From positions 7,675,330-7,739,329 of the forward strand of contig OY979728.1 of the NCBI GenBank assembly GCA_963855995.1: a stretch of 64,000 nt of DNA, given 5' to 3'. Shown one piece after another: positions 13,418 through 25,233 of the stretch. A program made the position numbers and the translations under genes. Numbering within the stretch: the stretch's first letter is position 1; each line of letters opens with the position of its first letter. The notes beneath the pieces were generated by a model, which did not search any database, had not been told where the DNA came from, and saw only the letters and a program-made list of their open reading frames with translations. Origin of the DNA: Muricea muricata (Eukaryota > Cnidaria > Anthozoa > Malacalcyonacea > Plexauridae).

Positions 13418-14254
13418 TTGTCAAAAATTCGAGGCAAGGAACTGTTGAATTTGTTTCCACGATATTCCAAGGCAGCATTATATAAACATGCGAAGAAGCC
13501 ATTAGACGGTGAGCCTGTATTTGACAAAAGAAAGCAGAACAAAGGCAGACCGAAGAAGTTGTCACCACAAGATGAGAGAAGCATACTCCGCGCGGTCCCA
13601 AAACTTCGAAGGGAGGTTGGAAATTTCACTTCAAAACGAGCTCAGCTGGAAAGTGGTATCACAAATGTCTGCAATAAAACTGTTCGGAATGTATGGAATA
13701 AAGGAGGATCAGATATTCAAGATCGAGGAAGAAAGGTTTACTGCACGTGAACGATCTAAAAGCGAGAAAGAAATTCTGCCAAACGGTGCGACGCAAAAAG
13801 CTGACGCAAGATTTCTGGAGGAATGGCATTTCTTTGTGAAAAGTCGATAGGCACAATGACGGGGGGGAAATTTGCTGCAATCGTAAAGCGCTGTTTCAGC
13901 AAAGCATTTCGAAAATCAGCAAATCCAAAAGGTAAACTTTTCTTAATGGATGGGTGCCCACGTCAAAATTCAAAAGCAGCGATGGGCGAAATAGATAAAT
14001 TGGGAGCAAAAGTATTTAAAATACCTGCCCGTAGTCCCGATCTCAACCCAATCGAAAACTTTTTCAATATTGGTACTATGAAATTAAACAGTGACGCTAT
14101 TGAGAAACAAATTACCGAGGAGAGCATTGATGAATTTTCAGCGCGTGTTACTCAAACCATGAAGAGTTTCAATGAGATAGACAAAAAAATAGACAGTATG
14201 GATAAACGAATAACTGAGGTTTTAAAAGGGAAAGGGCAAAGAACTAAATACTGA
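13418..14254 (+). pseudogene. Tc1/mariner-like (DD34E) transposase, decayed
   Basis: Two reading frames make up one transposase. The first (13418-13750) is the helix-turn-helix half, with the region 'GRPKKLSPQDERSI' typical of transposase DNA-binding domains. The second (13823-14254) is the DDE half, with 'LMDGCPRQNS' carrying the second Asp and 'SPDLNPIENFF' carrying the Glu, 34 residues apart (DD34E, the Tc1 spacing). The stretch between them is frameshifted and the region that should contain the first catalytic Asp is lost, so the enzyme is dead. A lysine-rich tail with 'IDSMDKRI' follows. No terminal repeats were confirmed. A 30-bp segment with 'cggtgactgaat' is duplicated just downstream (14,283-14,356). 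Confidence 0.8.
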
Positions 14255-14564
14255 TTAAAATACATTGCATATTGATTAAAAACGGTGACTGAATAAACAT
14301 ACACATACATATACATTGCATATACATTGCATATTGATATAAACGGTGACTGAATTACTGTATTGTTATCGTCCTAAACCGTCACGATTTTGTAGCCCGA
14401 AACTGCTATTAAAGTGCTAGGTATTTTGTAATCTGGACTAACATTACCAGTGGTGCAGTTTAGTAAAATATTTAATAGTTTTCTGTGCAAATAATTTTGT
14501 AGCATCGATGTTCTGATTATTATGCCCCTCGTTGCGAGACGGCCTAAACAAACTACCCTGCCAT
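14255..14564. other. No gene; short local duplication
   Basis: Contains the duplicated 'cattgcatattgat' / 'cggtgactgaat' segment and otherwise unremarkable A+T-rich DNA. Confidence 0.5.
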
Positions 14565-14579
14565 TACATATACATACAA

Positions 14580-14710
14580 TTCAGTACATCCCATCGATAT
14601 TTTTCATCACGTTGGACACAAACCACTATTTGATCATCATCATTGCAATTTTTAACAACCACACTAACAACCGCACTTCTAAGCAATTTTCAGGATGATC
14701 ATGAACTTGC
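14580..14710 (-). pseudogene. Orphan copy of a fibrinogen-related gene exon
   Basis: On the minus strand this closely resembles the exon at 53191-53326, including the preceding acceptor-like 'ccag'. The shared encoded motif is 'NDDDQIVVCVQRDEKYRWD' here, against 'NDDDKIVACVRSDGKYRWD' there. The reading frame is shifted upstream of this motif and no other exons of that gene are visible nearby, so it is a displaced or relic exon. See the 53-kb exon for context. Confidence 0.65.
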
Positions 14711-15117
14711 CTGGTGTATTTAAATTAAAATTATTTCTTTTTGTCTGACTATATCATGGACTAATGTGCTTTGCAGCACTTTATAAAAGTTTATATCTTA
14801 TTTAGAACTCTGACTTAAGTTGGCAATGATATTTGCTCTTCGCAGCTGTCGCGAGTTTGGCATATTTAGTAATAATTTGGTTGATAATTTGGTAGTAAAA
14901 TAGTTGTTAACATCTATTTGGTAGGTGAGAAACGAGATCATAGGATACTACAATCTGAACAAACGTGAGTTATTTGCCGGGTTAAGCGAATCCCGACAAA
15001 AGTGGCGACCCCGAACAGGATTTTATAAACAAGAACTATTAGGAAAAGGTATTTTTAGAGTGAAATATATCGATATTGAATGTTTATTTTATGTGACACC
15101 GAAAATATAAATTCAAG

Positions 15118-16348
15118 ATGGCGGACGTAAAACAAATGTTAAACAAGATCGAAGCGAAGCTACGTATGCTTGAATTTACGCGAAGTGATACACCGAGAAT
15201 CCAAGAGCGACAAGAGACAGTATTTAGCGAGTTAATCGACAGTATTCACGAGCAAAAAGTCTTAATACAAACAGCGAAAATCGAGAAGGGAGAAAACCCA
15301 GAAGACGTTACACAATGGACACTTGAGATCGAAGGGAAGATTGCGAAGTGTGAAAAAGTTATGGCTGAGTTACATGGTGATGTAGAGAAGTTACAGGCGA
15401 AAGCTAGTGAAGAAGATGAACGGAGAGAAGATAATAAACGAAGACAGCGTTTTGGAGAAGAATTACAACTTGAGGAAGCGAAAATGCAAATGAAACATGA
15501 TTATGAAAAGAAACTTATGGTAGAAAGTAAATCAAGCAAAGAAAATCCTAGCAAAGTCAAGTTCCCCAAACTAGTTATAACCAAGTTTCAAGGGACACCA
15601 TTAGATTGGCAACGTTTCTGAGGCAAATCGACAAAACTGAAATAACACAAATGGCAAAATTTTCTTACCTGAAAGAGCTTCTAGTCTCTAAAGTGAGAAT
15701 GAATATAGACTTTTACACGAAGGCTATGAACGAGCTAAAAATATACTCAAGACGAAACATGGAAAACCGAGTGAAGTGTCGAATGCTCATGTACAGCAGA
15801 TTATATCCTTGCAAACATTGCGGGGTTCCCAGCCTGGTAAAGTACATGAATTTTACGAGAACTTGGTGACAAATGTCCATGCATTGGAAACACTTGCAAA
15901 GATCAAAGAAATTAATGGCTATGTTCGTGTAACCCTCGATAAGTTACCTGATATCAGAGCTGACCTGGTACGGTTGGACGACGATTGGCAGGACTGGGGT
16001 TTTAGTCAAGTGATTGAAGCCCTGAGAAAGTGGTGCGAGCGCAACCCAGTCGGTCCAGAAGATCAAAAATACAAGTCGAAGTTGCCCAAAGAGAAGTCAT
16101 TTCAAGCAAACCAGGGAGAATGGAAACCGAGACCATGTGTTTATTGTGTATCTACACAGCACAAATCAGTTGACTGTGAAACTGTAACTAGTGTCACTGA
16201 GAGGAGAAAGGTATTGAGCTCGAAGAAGTTGTGTTTCAACTGCGCTGGGACAAGACATCGGGCTTCAGAGTGTCGGAGCAAAACCACTTGTCAGAAATGT
16301 AACGAAAGGCACCATACATCTTATGCAATAAAGGGACGGGGCAAATGA
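15118..16348 (+). pseudogene. BEL/Pao gag (capsid-nucleocapsid), frameshifted
   Basis: Begins MADVKQML and carries a charged coiled-coil N-terminal region to about residue 145, then 'KFPKLVITKFQGTPLDWQRF', the classic start of the BEL/Pao gag core. The frame stops there; the protein continues in two other frames ('KFSYLKELLVSKV', then 'HVQQIISLQTLR'). The C-terminal part (15776-16348) has two CX2CX4HX4C zinc knuckles, 'CVYCVSTQHKSVDC' and 'CFNCAGTRHRASEC', and a third one degraded. These would bind genomic RNA in the particle. The frame breaks show it is inactive. Confidence 0.85.
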
Positions 16349-16973
16349 TGGTAGCGTCAGTCAAAGGTGAAGTGATTTACCCAGTAGTTGTGGTACTTGT
16401 TGACGGAATTAAAGTCAGAGCATTGCTTGTCACAGGTTCAGGAAGCTCGTATATGCTTCCGCAGCTCTTATTGATCGGCTTTCAAAACGACCAACTCGAA
16501 CTGAACATAAACGGATTGATATGATGATGTGCACAACAACACAAAGGATTGAAGTGTATAATGTGAATGTTTCTAGCATCACTGGGAAATTTGCCATTGA
16601 AACAGAGGTAAACAAAGTGGATAAGGGAATTCTCTTGTCAGTTCCAAATCCAAGGTATGCAGAAAAAATCAACCAGTATCCTCACCTTCAGGGAGTGGTA
16701 ATGGATGATAAAGATAGCAAACCTGTTTTACCAATCCATTTGATCCTGGGTGCCAGCGAGTACTCTCGCATAAAAACAGTTACGAAGCCAATGATTGGAA
16801 GTCCAGGTGAGCCGGTTGCAGAGTTTACAGCATTTGGTTGGTCGATGATATCCCCAGGAAGGGAAGTGAGTCTTAGCAATACCTACATTACCAGAACATC
16901 ATTTGGAGACTATGAACAGTTGTGTAATTTGGATGTTCTGGGTTTGGAAGATCGAGCGCAAGGTGACCAGTAG
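16346..16973 (+). pseudogene. BEL/Pao retropepsin-like protease, catalytic Asp lost
   Basis: At about 16,420-16,460 the frame reads 'RALLVTGSGSSY', where the family has DTGS; the catalytic aspartate is valine (GTC instead of GAC). The following region (16521-16973) matches the C-terminal half of the retropepsin-like domain, with 'HLILGASEYSRI' and 'GEPVAEFTAFGW'. It ends at a TAG, and a further stop at 17041 separates it from the RT. Confidence 0.75.
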
Positions 16974-17138
16974 TCGGTGTATGATGAGTTCAAGGAACAG
17001 CTTAGCCGAAGTGATGAAGGGTGGTATGAGACCGGATTGATTTAGAAACAAGGTCGTGGTCCTCTTCCGAGTGATGAACATGGCAGTTTAAAACGATTAG
17101 ATAATTTAGTCAAGAAACTACGAAGAGATCCCAACCTT

Positions 17139-17835
17139 ATGAATGAATACGATGAGATCATTCAAAATCAAGTTGCTGAGGGTGTAGTTGAACGAGTAAC
17201 CAATGAGCCAGTCGGAGAAGAATTCTATCTACCGCATAAGCCTGTCGTAAAGGAGTCAGCAGAATCCACCAAAACTCGTATCGTGTTTGACGCATCAGCT
17301 AAAGCCAATAACAAATGTCAATCATTGAACGATTGTTTAGGGACAGGGCCGCCCTTGCAAAATATCCTTTGGGACGTGTTGGTGAGAAATCGTTTGAAAC
17401 CTGTTGCGTTGGCTGGTGATCTCAAAAAGGCTTTTCTTCAAATCAGAATCCGACCAGAACATCGAGATGTGTTAAGGTTCCACTGGGTCAAGGAGGAAAC
17501 ACCAGAGATAGAGGTTTTCAGATTTACAAGAGCCCTGTTTGGCTTAGTGCAGTCACCATTTCTGCTTGGAGCAACGCTGAAACGACATCTAGAACGTCTG
17601 AAGGAACGATATCCAAATGAAGTCGCGGAAATCGAGAAATGTTTATATGTTGATGATGTCATCACGGGGGAAACACTAAAGAGGAAGTGCTTGATCTGAA
17701 TGAGTCCACTGTAGCAATATTCGAAGAAGCAAAGTTTGAGTTACACAAATGGCACTCCAAAAAATCGGTGTTAGAAGCGAAAAGTGAGCCTAATGATGAG
17801 AAGCAAAGCCGATCGGGTGACTATTTCCTGGTTTA
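17139..17835 (+). pseudogene. BEL/Pao reverse transcriptase, 3' truncated
   Basis: RT palm and fingers with 'TRIVFDASAK', 'LAGDLKKAFLQIRI' (first Asp), 'FGLVQSPFLLGATLKRHL' and 'CLYVDDVITG' (YVDD active site). The frame breaks just after YVDD at 17699 and continues in another frame to about 17,835, then ends without RNase H. The upstream in-frame sequence from 17,044 ('GPLPSDEHGSLKRL') belongs to the same polyprotein. Confidence 0.85.
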
Positions 17836-17926
17836 AAACGTTTAGTTATTTGCATTTTGTTTTACAGACGGCAACGACCCCTTGATGTGTTCCCGGTGAG
17901 CTCTCTCTTTATGTATGTATGTATTC

Positions 17927-18058
<132 letters not shown>

Positions 18059-18074
18059 AAATATAAATAAACAA

Positions 18075-18225
18075 ATACACAAGTTTTTTGTCGCTACTCG
18101 GAGTTTCACGCGCTTATGCGATCATCAGGTAGAGTTGTTGCAAGTTTGTGTGCAGAGTTGCTTGATGATCGCATAAGCGCGTGAAACTCCGAGTAGCGAC
18201 CGCAAAAAACTTGTGTATTTGTTTA
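18075..18225. repeat. Inverted repeat holding two decayed hammerhead motifs (Penelope terminal type)
   Basis: Arms share 'cacaagttttttg' ends and 'gtcgctactcggagtttcac'. Each arm carries a hammerhead-type core read outward on opposite strands. The plus-strand one (18167-18210) has stem I GTTGC/GCGAC, stem II CGC/GCG, GAA and stem III ACT/AGT, but the invariant first core base C is T (TTGATGA). The minus-strand one (18090-18133) has an intact CTGATGA, but its stem I no longer pairs. The block from about 18,060 to 18,420 is the reverse complement of about 32,845-33,215, where a better copy exists. Confidence 0.75.
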
Positions 18226-18323
18226 TTTATTTTCGCTCTACTGGTCTCAGTATTGAGCGCTCGCCACTTAATGCCAATACAGTGCCATACGTGGCCTAAA
18301 CACTTTATGTAATATATAAAACA

Positions 18324-18511
<188 letters not shown>

Positions 18512-18564
18512 CTAATATCGAGCACTCTTCAATCTTGAATACTTTCAAAAGTTTTTGTTATTGT

Positions 18565-18650
<86 letters not shown>

Positions 18651-18798
18651 TATATATACAGCTATTTCAAAAAAGGTTGTCTTTTGGAAAGACAAAACGT
18701 TAAACATAAAACTATGAGCGTGCAATGCATGTTGGGAACGCAGGGCCCTTTTTGCATAAATTAACTATTGCAAGACAAGGAGTGAAGGAAATATCAGT

Positions 18799-20134
18799 AT
18801 GCCGCGTGCGTATAGCCAAGACCTACGATGGAGAGCAATTTGGTTGACTGAAATCTTGGGCTTTGAAATCGACGAAATAAGCCTTTTATTGCAAATATCA
18901 ACGAAAACAATTTCTCGGTATGTTCGAAAGTTTCGCATGCTAGGTCATGTAGACACGGCTGTAATCGGCAGGCCATATACTTGCATAGCAATGCACCCGC
19001 ACGAGGAGCTCATTGTCCTGGAGGTTTTGCTACAACACCCAGAGAAAACACTCTCCGAAGTACTGCACGAGGTGTATGAAGAAACAGGCTCAGAATATGC
19101 GTGTTCAACGCTTTTTTACTATTTGAAACGCAAGAGCATTACGCGAAAGAAGGTTGGTATTTTACAGCAACGTTCATGTTCCATTCATATGTTGAATTAT
19201 TATTAAGATATCGTGTATAGATGTACTAGATGTGAATTAATGGGAATCTAACATATTTAGCTTGGTAAAATTGCTCGTCAAAGATGTGATGATGCAAGGG
19301 TTGAATTTAGAGCGGCAACGGGATTTTTCTCACAAGATATGTTCGTTTTTTTGGACGAGAGTGGATATGTAAGTTATTGGCATGCGTATGCATGAAACGA
19401 TTGAAATACTCAGTGTTACCGTAATTGCTGTTGTAAGTAATTTTACCTTTCTAAACGTGTGCTACATTTAAGTTAGTGATGTAAGAGTCGATCGAGCAAC
19501 AAATGACATTCGTTCACTCATTTCATATGTTTTGCAGGATAAGAGAATTTTAAGATCGCATGGGTACAGCTTGAAAGGACAACGAGCGAAAGTCAAAAGA
19601 CGTTATTCTCCTTGGGGACCACGTATAACCGCGATTCCCGTAATAAGTTATAACGAAGGCTTGTTAGATGTCGGATTGTATGAAAAGCATGTCAACGGTG
19701 AAACTTTCCTTGATTTTGTTAATGATGTACTGACCCCATGTTTGCTTCCTTTTAATGGCTATAATCCACGATCAATTGTTATTCTCGGTAAAGTATCTTT
19801 CCAGCAGATTTTTCAACAATTACCTACTGTCCCACACAGACTCTACTTGATATTTAATTTTCCTACGATTCTTGTAGATAATGCAGCTATTCACCACACT
19901 CGAGAAGTTGTTGATGCGATAAATGCTACAGGAGCTCTGCTTATATTTTTGCCACCCTATTCACCCGACTTGATGCCTTGCGAGGAGCTGTTTTCACAGT
20001 CAAAAAACTATATACGACAGAACGACATTGCTTGGCAAGATTCACCGGATCCAGAATTGATGGTCCTCGATTCATTTCTTCAAGTGACAGATGAAAACAT
20101 TCGAAACTATATTCGACACGCCGAATACGCATAA
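18799..20134 (+). CDS. DD34E transposase, four exons (left arm)
   Basis: Predicted exons 18799-19152, 19261-19368, 19538-19787 and 19878-20134 join in frame to about 322 residues, all with GT-AG introns. Exon 1 is a helix-turn-helix DNA-binding region ('EISLLLQISTKTISRYVRKF'). Exon 2 ends with 'FVFLDESGY', giving the first catalytic Asp. Exon 3 contains 'SPWGPRITAIPVISY'. The exon 3/4 joint rebuilds 'DNAAIHH' (second Asp), and 'PPYSPDLMPCEELF' gives the Glu 34 residues later (DD34E, IS630/Tc1 superfamily). It would cut and join transposon ends in the nucleus. No inactivating mutation was seen. It differs from the right-arm copy at a few residues in exon 1 (for example ISRY versus VSGY). It converges on the accessory gene, whose stop lies about 65 bp beyond its own. 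Confidence 0.82.
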
Positions 20135-20199
20135 CAATGTTAACAATAATGAATAACAAATAATAATTTATTTTAACATTTATGTACAATACAGTTATT

Positions 20200-21325
20200 T
20201 TACAGATTTGACATTTCTGTCAACAGATTTTTCTTCTGTTCTTCAAACTGTTCTGTTGTAAGAACCCCACATTCTTCTAAACCTTTCAGGTCTTTCAGTT
20301 GTTGAATAATTCCAGAACGCAATTTTAACTTAAAAAAATATAAAATTAACGGTTTTTATACCTTTGAAAATAGGATACAATTATGCAAATTTAACTTGCT
20401 TTAAACATTATTACTCATATCCCCACAAATATCATGCGCGAGACTACCATGCATGCCCAGTAATTATAGACACGTTCACTTGCCCGTACCTTTCTTTGCA
20501 TGTCATCATCTTTCCCATGCTGAATCGTTTGTGGAGCTGTTTCCACCGTTTCACTGCACGTTGTTGCTGCAGCCGTTTGTCGCTGTGTGCTTTTTGATTT
20601 GTTGCCCGTAAAAAACGGGATTTTTGGTGGCATGTCTTCACTAGTGTGGGTCCCGTTGGCCTTAAAAAATTATAGAACAAACGTATAGAATTAGTTGTGG
20701 TGAAAATTATATAGGTTATCAGGAAAATGTATGTGACGGTAATATTGCAATACGTTACCAGCATTTTTGCTCAGACTCTCAGTTTAAATTCTGGAGTATC
20801 TTCTGCGTGCTTTTCTTTTAAATTTTGTAGTCTTATTTGAAACTCTGATCGGGGTCGAGTAGGTGTATCTATAATATTGTGTTTTATTAAAACAATGTAA
20901 ACTAAGTTGAAATATTAATGTTCATTAAAATAGACCGGAAATAATTGAATACGTGTACCTTCATCGTTTGAATCGAGCTCAACGTCAGGTCGTTTTCGTT
21001 TGCGACCTCTAGACGACGTGGGATTGTTTTGGATCATTTCTGCCCATAAAATGATGCAACCAACTTTCGCAGTCGTGTATGCATCGTCGAGGTTAGAGCC
21101 GTTGCTTATTGTAAATCGTTGATTTTTGCCGGTGATGTAGCCAATACGAAATGAGTTTTCGTCAACGGGCGAGGAAAGCTCCTCGCGAAAATGTTCCAGC
21201 AGAAATTTCCTCAGATCGTTCACGCTGTCAAATATCGGAACATTTTGGTGCCTGTATGTGTCAAACCTTGATTTATTAGCCGGTTGAACAACCTTAAATA
21301 TCACGTTCACAGTATCTCCTTCCAT
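20200..21325 (-). pseudogene. Transposon accessory gene (left arm), one nonsense mutation
   Basis: Minus-strand copy of the accessory gene described at 21970-23094, with four exons in mirrored positions. Exon 1 (21325 to about 20,959) is intact and nearly identical. In exon 2 the codon for Trp in 'LRVWAKM' is TGA here, so the protein would lose its last two exons. Exon 3 ('PPKIPFFTGNKSKS') and exon 4 ('GVLTTEQFEEQK') remain readable. This is the clearest difference between the arms and suggests the right arm is the better-preserved one. Confidence 0.7.
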
Positions 21326-21565
21326 TTTAGCATTAACTTGTTTCTTTTGTACAAATATGACAATTATTGTTTCCCAAGTGCGTTCGATTTGGACTTTCGT
21401 GCAATTGCAAGTGAGTGCGATTGCTGTGTATTCACATGGGAATTCCTGGGAAGCATTAGAACTGATTTCAATTTAATACCAAACGAGTAATTTACTGGCA
21501 AATTCGATCTCGTGCATTTTAGTTTAGAATACAGTACAGTTGGTGTCCCAGTGGGAATTCTTCGA

Positions 21566-21730
21566 AAATTACCGCCCAATACTGCAGCGCTACTTGACAG
21601 TCTGGTCCTAACTAGTACTCACATAAGCTTGAGCAACATATTAACAAAGGTTAAATTTCCTCGGAGGTTCACGAAGACAGAGCAGAGAGAGTGTTCTTTT
21701 GAATTTCCTTTTGTTCTACCATAGCTTCTT
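21566..21730. other. 165-bp spacer at the palindrome centre
   Basis: The only unpaired sequence between the two 3-kb arms. It lies between the divergent starts of the two accessory genes and could include a bidirectional promoter or the joint of a head-to-head dimer. No coding potential seen. Confidence 0.6.
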
Positions 21731-21969
21731 CGAAGAATTCCCACTGGGACACCAACTGTACTGTATTCTAAACTAAAATGCATGAGATCGAATTTGCCAG
21801 TAAATTACTCGTTTGGTATTAAATTGAAATCAGTTCTAATGCTTCCCAGGAATTCCCATGTGAATACACAGCAATCGCACTCACTTGCAATTGCACGAAA
21901 GTCCAAATCGAACGCACTTGGGAAACAATAATTGTCATATTTGTACAAAAGAAACAAGTTAATGCCAAA

Positions 21970-23094
21970 ATGGAAGGAGATACTGTGAACGTGATATTTA
22001 AGGTTGTTCAACCGGCTAATAAATCAAGGTTTGACACATACAGGCACCAAAATGTTCCGATATTTGACAGCGTGAATGATCTGAGGAAATTTCTGCTGGA
22101 ACATTTTCGCGAGGAGCTTTCCTCGCCCGTTGACGAAAACTCATTTCGTATTGGCTACATCACCGGCAAAAATCAACGATTTACAATAAGCAACAGCTCT
22201 AACCTCGACGATGCATACACGACTGCGAAAGTTGGTTGCATCATTTTATGGGCAGAAATGATCCAAAACAATCCCACGTCGTCTAGAGGTCGCAAACGAA
22301 AACGACCTGACGTTGAGCTCGATTCAAACGATGAAGGTACACGTATTCAATTATTTCCGGTCTATTTTAATGAACATTAATATTTCAACTTAGTTTACAT
22401 TGTTTTAATAAAACACAATAATTTATAGATACACCTACTCGACCTCGATCAGAGTTTCAAATAAGACTACAAAATTTAAAAGAAAAGCACGCAGAAGATA
22501 CTCCAGAATTTAAACTGAGAGTCTGGGCAAAAATGCTGGTAACGTATTGCAATATTACCGTCACATACATTTTCCTGATAACTTATATAATTTTCACCAC
22601 AACTAATTCTATACGTTTGTTCTATAATTTTTTAAGGCCAACGGGACCCACACTAGTGAAGACATGCCACCAAAAATCCCGTTTTTTACGGGCAACAAAT
22701 CAAAAAGCACACAGCGACAAACGGCTGCAGCAACAACGTGCAGTGAAACGGTGGAAACAGCTCCACAAACGATTCAGCATGGGAAAGATGATGACATGCA
22801 AAGAAAGGTACGGGCAAGTGAACGTGTCTATAATTACTGGGCATGCATGGTAGTCTCGCGCATGATATTTATGGGGATATGAGTAATGTTTAAAGCAAGT
22901 TAAATTTGCATAATTGTATCCTATTTTCAAAGGTATAAAAACCGTTAATTTTATATTTTTTTAAGTTAAAATTGCGTTCTGGAATTATTCAACAACTGAA
23001 AGACCTGAAAGGTTTAGAAGAATGTGGGGTTCTTACAACAGAACAGTTTGAAGAACAGAAGAAAAATCTGTTGACAGAAATGTCAAATCTGTAA
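21970..23094 (+). CDS. Transposon accessory protein with SHOCT-like C terminus, four exons (right arm)
   Basis: Predicted exons 21970-22336, 22429-22538, 22637-22807 and 22966-23094 join in frame to about 258 residues, all GT-AG. Exon 1 (about 122 residues) is a compact domain starting MEGDTVNVIFKVVQ with 'FRIGYITGKNQRFTIS' and 'CIILWAEM'; it looks like a ubiquitin/PB1-like fold, which is inference. It ends in a basic 'RGRKRKRPD' nuclear-localisation-like patch. Exon 3 is low-complexity, Thr/Gln-rich. Exon 4 ('GIIQQLKDLKGLEECGVLT' then 'TEQFEEQKKNLL') fits the SHOCT pattern, a short helical oligomerisation module best known from bacteria. It converges on the transposase gene in the same arm, and the pairing in both arms suggests a joint role in transposition. 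The function is not known to me. Confidence 0.72.
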
Positions 23095-23159
23095 AATAAC
23101 TGTATTGTACATAAATGTTAAAATAAATTATTATTTGTTATTCATTATTGTTAACATTG

Positions 23160-24495
23160 TTATGCGTATTCGGCGTGTCGAATATAGTTTCGAATGTTTT
23201 CATCTGTCACTTGAAGAAATGAATCGAGGACCATCAATTCTGGATCCGGTGAATCTTGCCAAGCAATGTCGTTCTGTCGTATATAGTTTTTTGACTGTGA
23301 AAACAGCTCCTCGCAAGGCATCAAGTCGGGTGAATAGGGTGGCAAAAATATAAGCAGAGCTCCTGTAGCATTTATCGCATCAACAACTTCTCGAGTGTGG
23401 TGAATAGCTGCATTATCTACAAGAATCGTAGGAAAATTAAATATCAAGTAGAGTCTGTGTGGGACAGTAGGTAATTGTTGAAAAATCTGCTGGAAAGATA
23501 CTTTACCGAGAATAACAATTGATCGTGGATTATAGCCATTAAAAGGAAGCAAACATGGGGTCAGTACATCATTAACAAAATCAAGGAAAGTTTCACCGTT
23601 GACATGCTTTTCATACAATCCGACATCTAACAAGCCTTCGTTATAACTTATTACGGGAATCGCGGTTATACGTGGTCCCCAAGGAGAATAACGTCTTTTG
23701 ACTTTCGCTCGTTGTCCTTTCAAGCTGTACCCATGCGATCTTAAAATTCTCTTATCCTGCAAAACATATGAAATGAGTGAACGAATGTCATTTGTTGCTC
23801 GATCGACTCTTACATCACTAACTTAAATGTAGCACACGTTTAGAAAGGTAAAATTACTTACAACAGCAATTACGGTAACACTGAGTATTTCAATCGTTTC
23901 ATGCATACGCATGCCAATAACTTACATATCCACTCTCGTCCAAAAAAACGAACATATCTTGTGAGAAAAATCCCGTTGCCGCTCTAAATTCAACCCTTGC
24001 ATCATCACATCTTTGACGAGCAATTTTACCAAGCTAAATATGTTAGATTCCCATTAATTCACATCTAGTACATCTATACACGATATCTTAATAATAATTC
24101 AACATATGAATGGAACATGAACGTTGCTGTAAAATACCAACCTTCTTTCGCGTAATGCTCTTGCGTTTCAAATAGTAAAAAAGCGTTGAACACGCATATT
24201 CTGAGCCTGTTTCTTCATACACCTCGTGCAGTACTTCGGAGAGTGTTTTCTCTGGGTGTTGTAGCAAAACCTCCAGGACAATGAGCTCCTCGTGCGGGTG
24301 CATCGCTATGCAAGTAGATGGCCTGCCGATTACAGCCGTGCCTACATGACCTAGCATGCGAAACTTTCGAACATACCCAGAAACTGTTTTCGTTGATATT
24401 TGCAATAAAAGGCTTATTTCGTCGATTTCAAAGCCCAAGATTTCAGTCAACCAAATTGCTCTCCATCGTAGGTCTTGGCTATACGCACGCGGCAT
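23160..24495 (-). CDS. DD34E transposase, four exons (right arm)
   Basis: Mirror copy of the gene at 18799-20134. Predicted exons, in minus-strand order: 24495-24142, 24033-23926, 23756-23507 and 23416-23160. The DDE residues, splice sites and stop are all preserved. It carries conservative and non-conservative differences in exon 1 (for example 'TVSGYVRKFRMLGHVGTAV'). Both copies are open, so either could be functional if the element still moves. Confidence 0.82.
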
Positions 24496-24632
24496 ACTGA
24501 TATTTCCTTCACTCCTTGTCTTGCAATAGTTAATTTATGCAAAAAGGGCCCTGCGTTCCCAACATGCATTGCACGCTCATAGTTTTATGTTTAACGTTTT
24601 GTCTTTCCAAAAGACAACCTTTTTTGAAATAG

Positions 24633-24782
<150 letters not shown>

Positions 24783-24840
24783 ACAATAACAATAACTTTT
24801 GAAAGTATTCAAGATTGAAGAGTGCTCGATATTAGTTTTA

Positions 24841-25084
<244 letters not shown>

Positions 25085-25144
25085 ATTTACTACAGGACTG
25101 TTTCGTATGGCAAGTGTTGAACTTGCCACACTCATGAGGTAAAT
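25085..25144 (-). ncRNA. Hammerhead-like ribozyme fold with altered core (Penelope copy 1)
   Basis: Minus strand: stem I ATTTAC/GTAAAT (6 bp), core CTCATGA, a 10-bp stem II (GTGTGGCAAG/CTTGCCATAC) with a 7-nt loop, GAA, stem III ACAG/CTGT, then A before the stem I strand. All three stems pair, but the core reads CUCAUGA instead of CUGAUGA, so the invariant G5 is C. Known hammerhead biochemistry predicts little or no cleavage. It lies about 90 bp past the Penelope stop codon. The identical change occurs in the inverted copy at 32634-32693. Confidence 0.6.
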
Positions 25145-25233
25145 GATATAATATTACAACAGCGCAACGGAATATATGTACAAGGGATGCATAATTAAAT
25201 GATTCGATCATGTTACATGTCCTGGTGAGAGTG

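Larger units (their letters stand above)
14900..17850 (+). mobile_element. Truncated BEL/Pao LTR retrotransposon
   Basis: Plus-strand gag, protease and reverse transcriptase remains in the standard order. A likely primer-binding site beginning TGGCGACCCCGAACAGG (15003) lies about 100 bp upstream of gag. The element ends within the RT/connection region at about 17,850, so RNase H, integrase and the 3' LTR are missing; a 5' LTR was not delimited. Stops and frameshifts occur in every domain. A TA microsatellite begins some 75 bp after the break. Confidence 0.85.
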
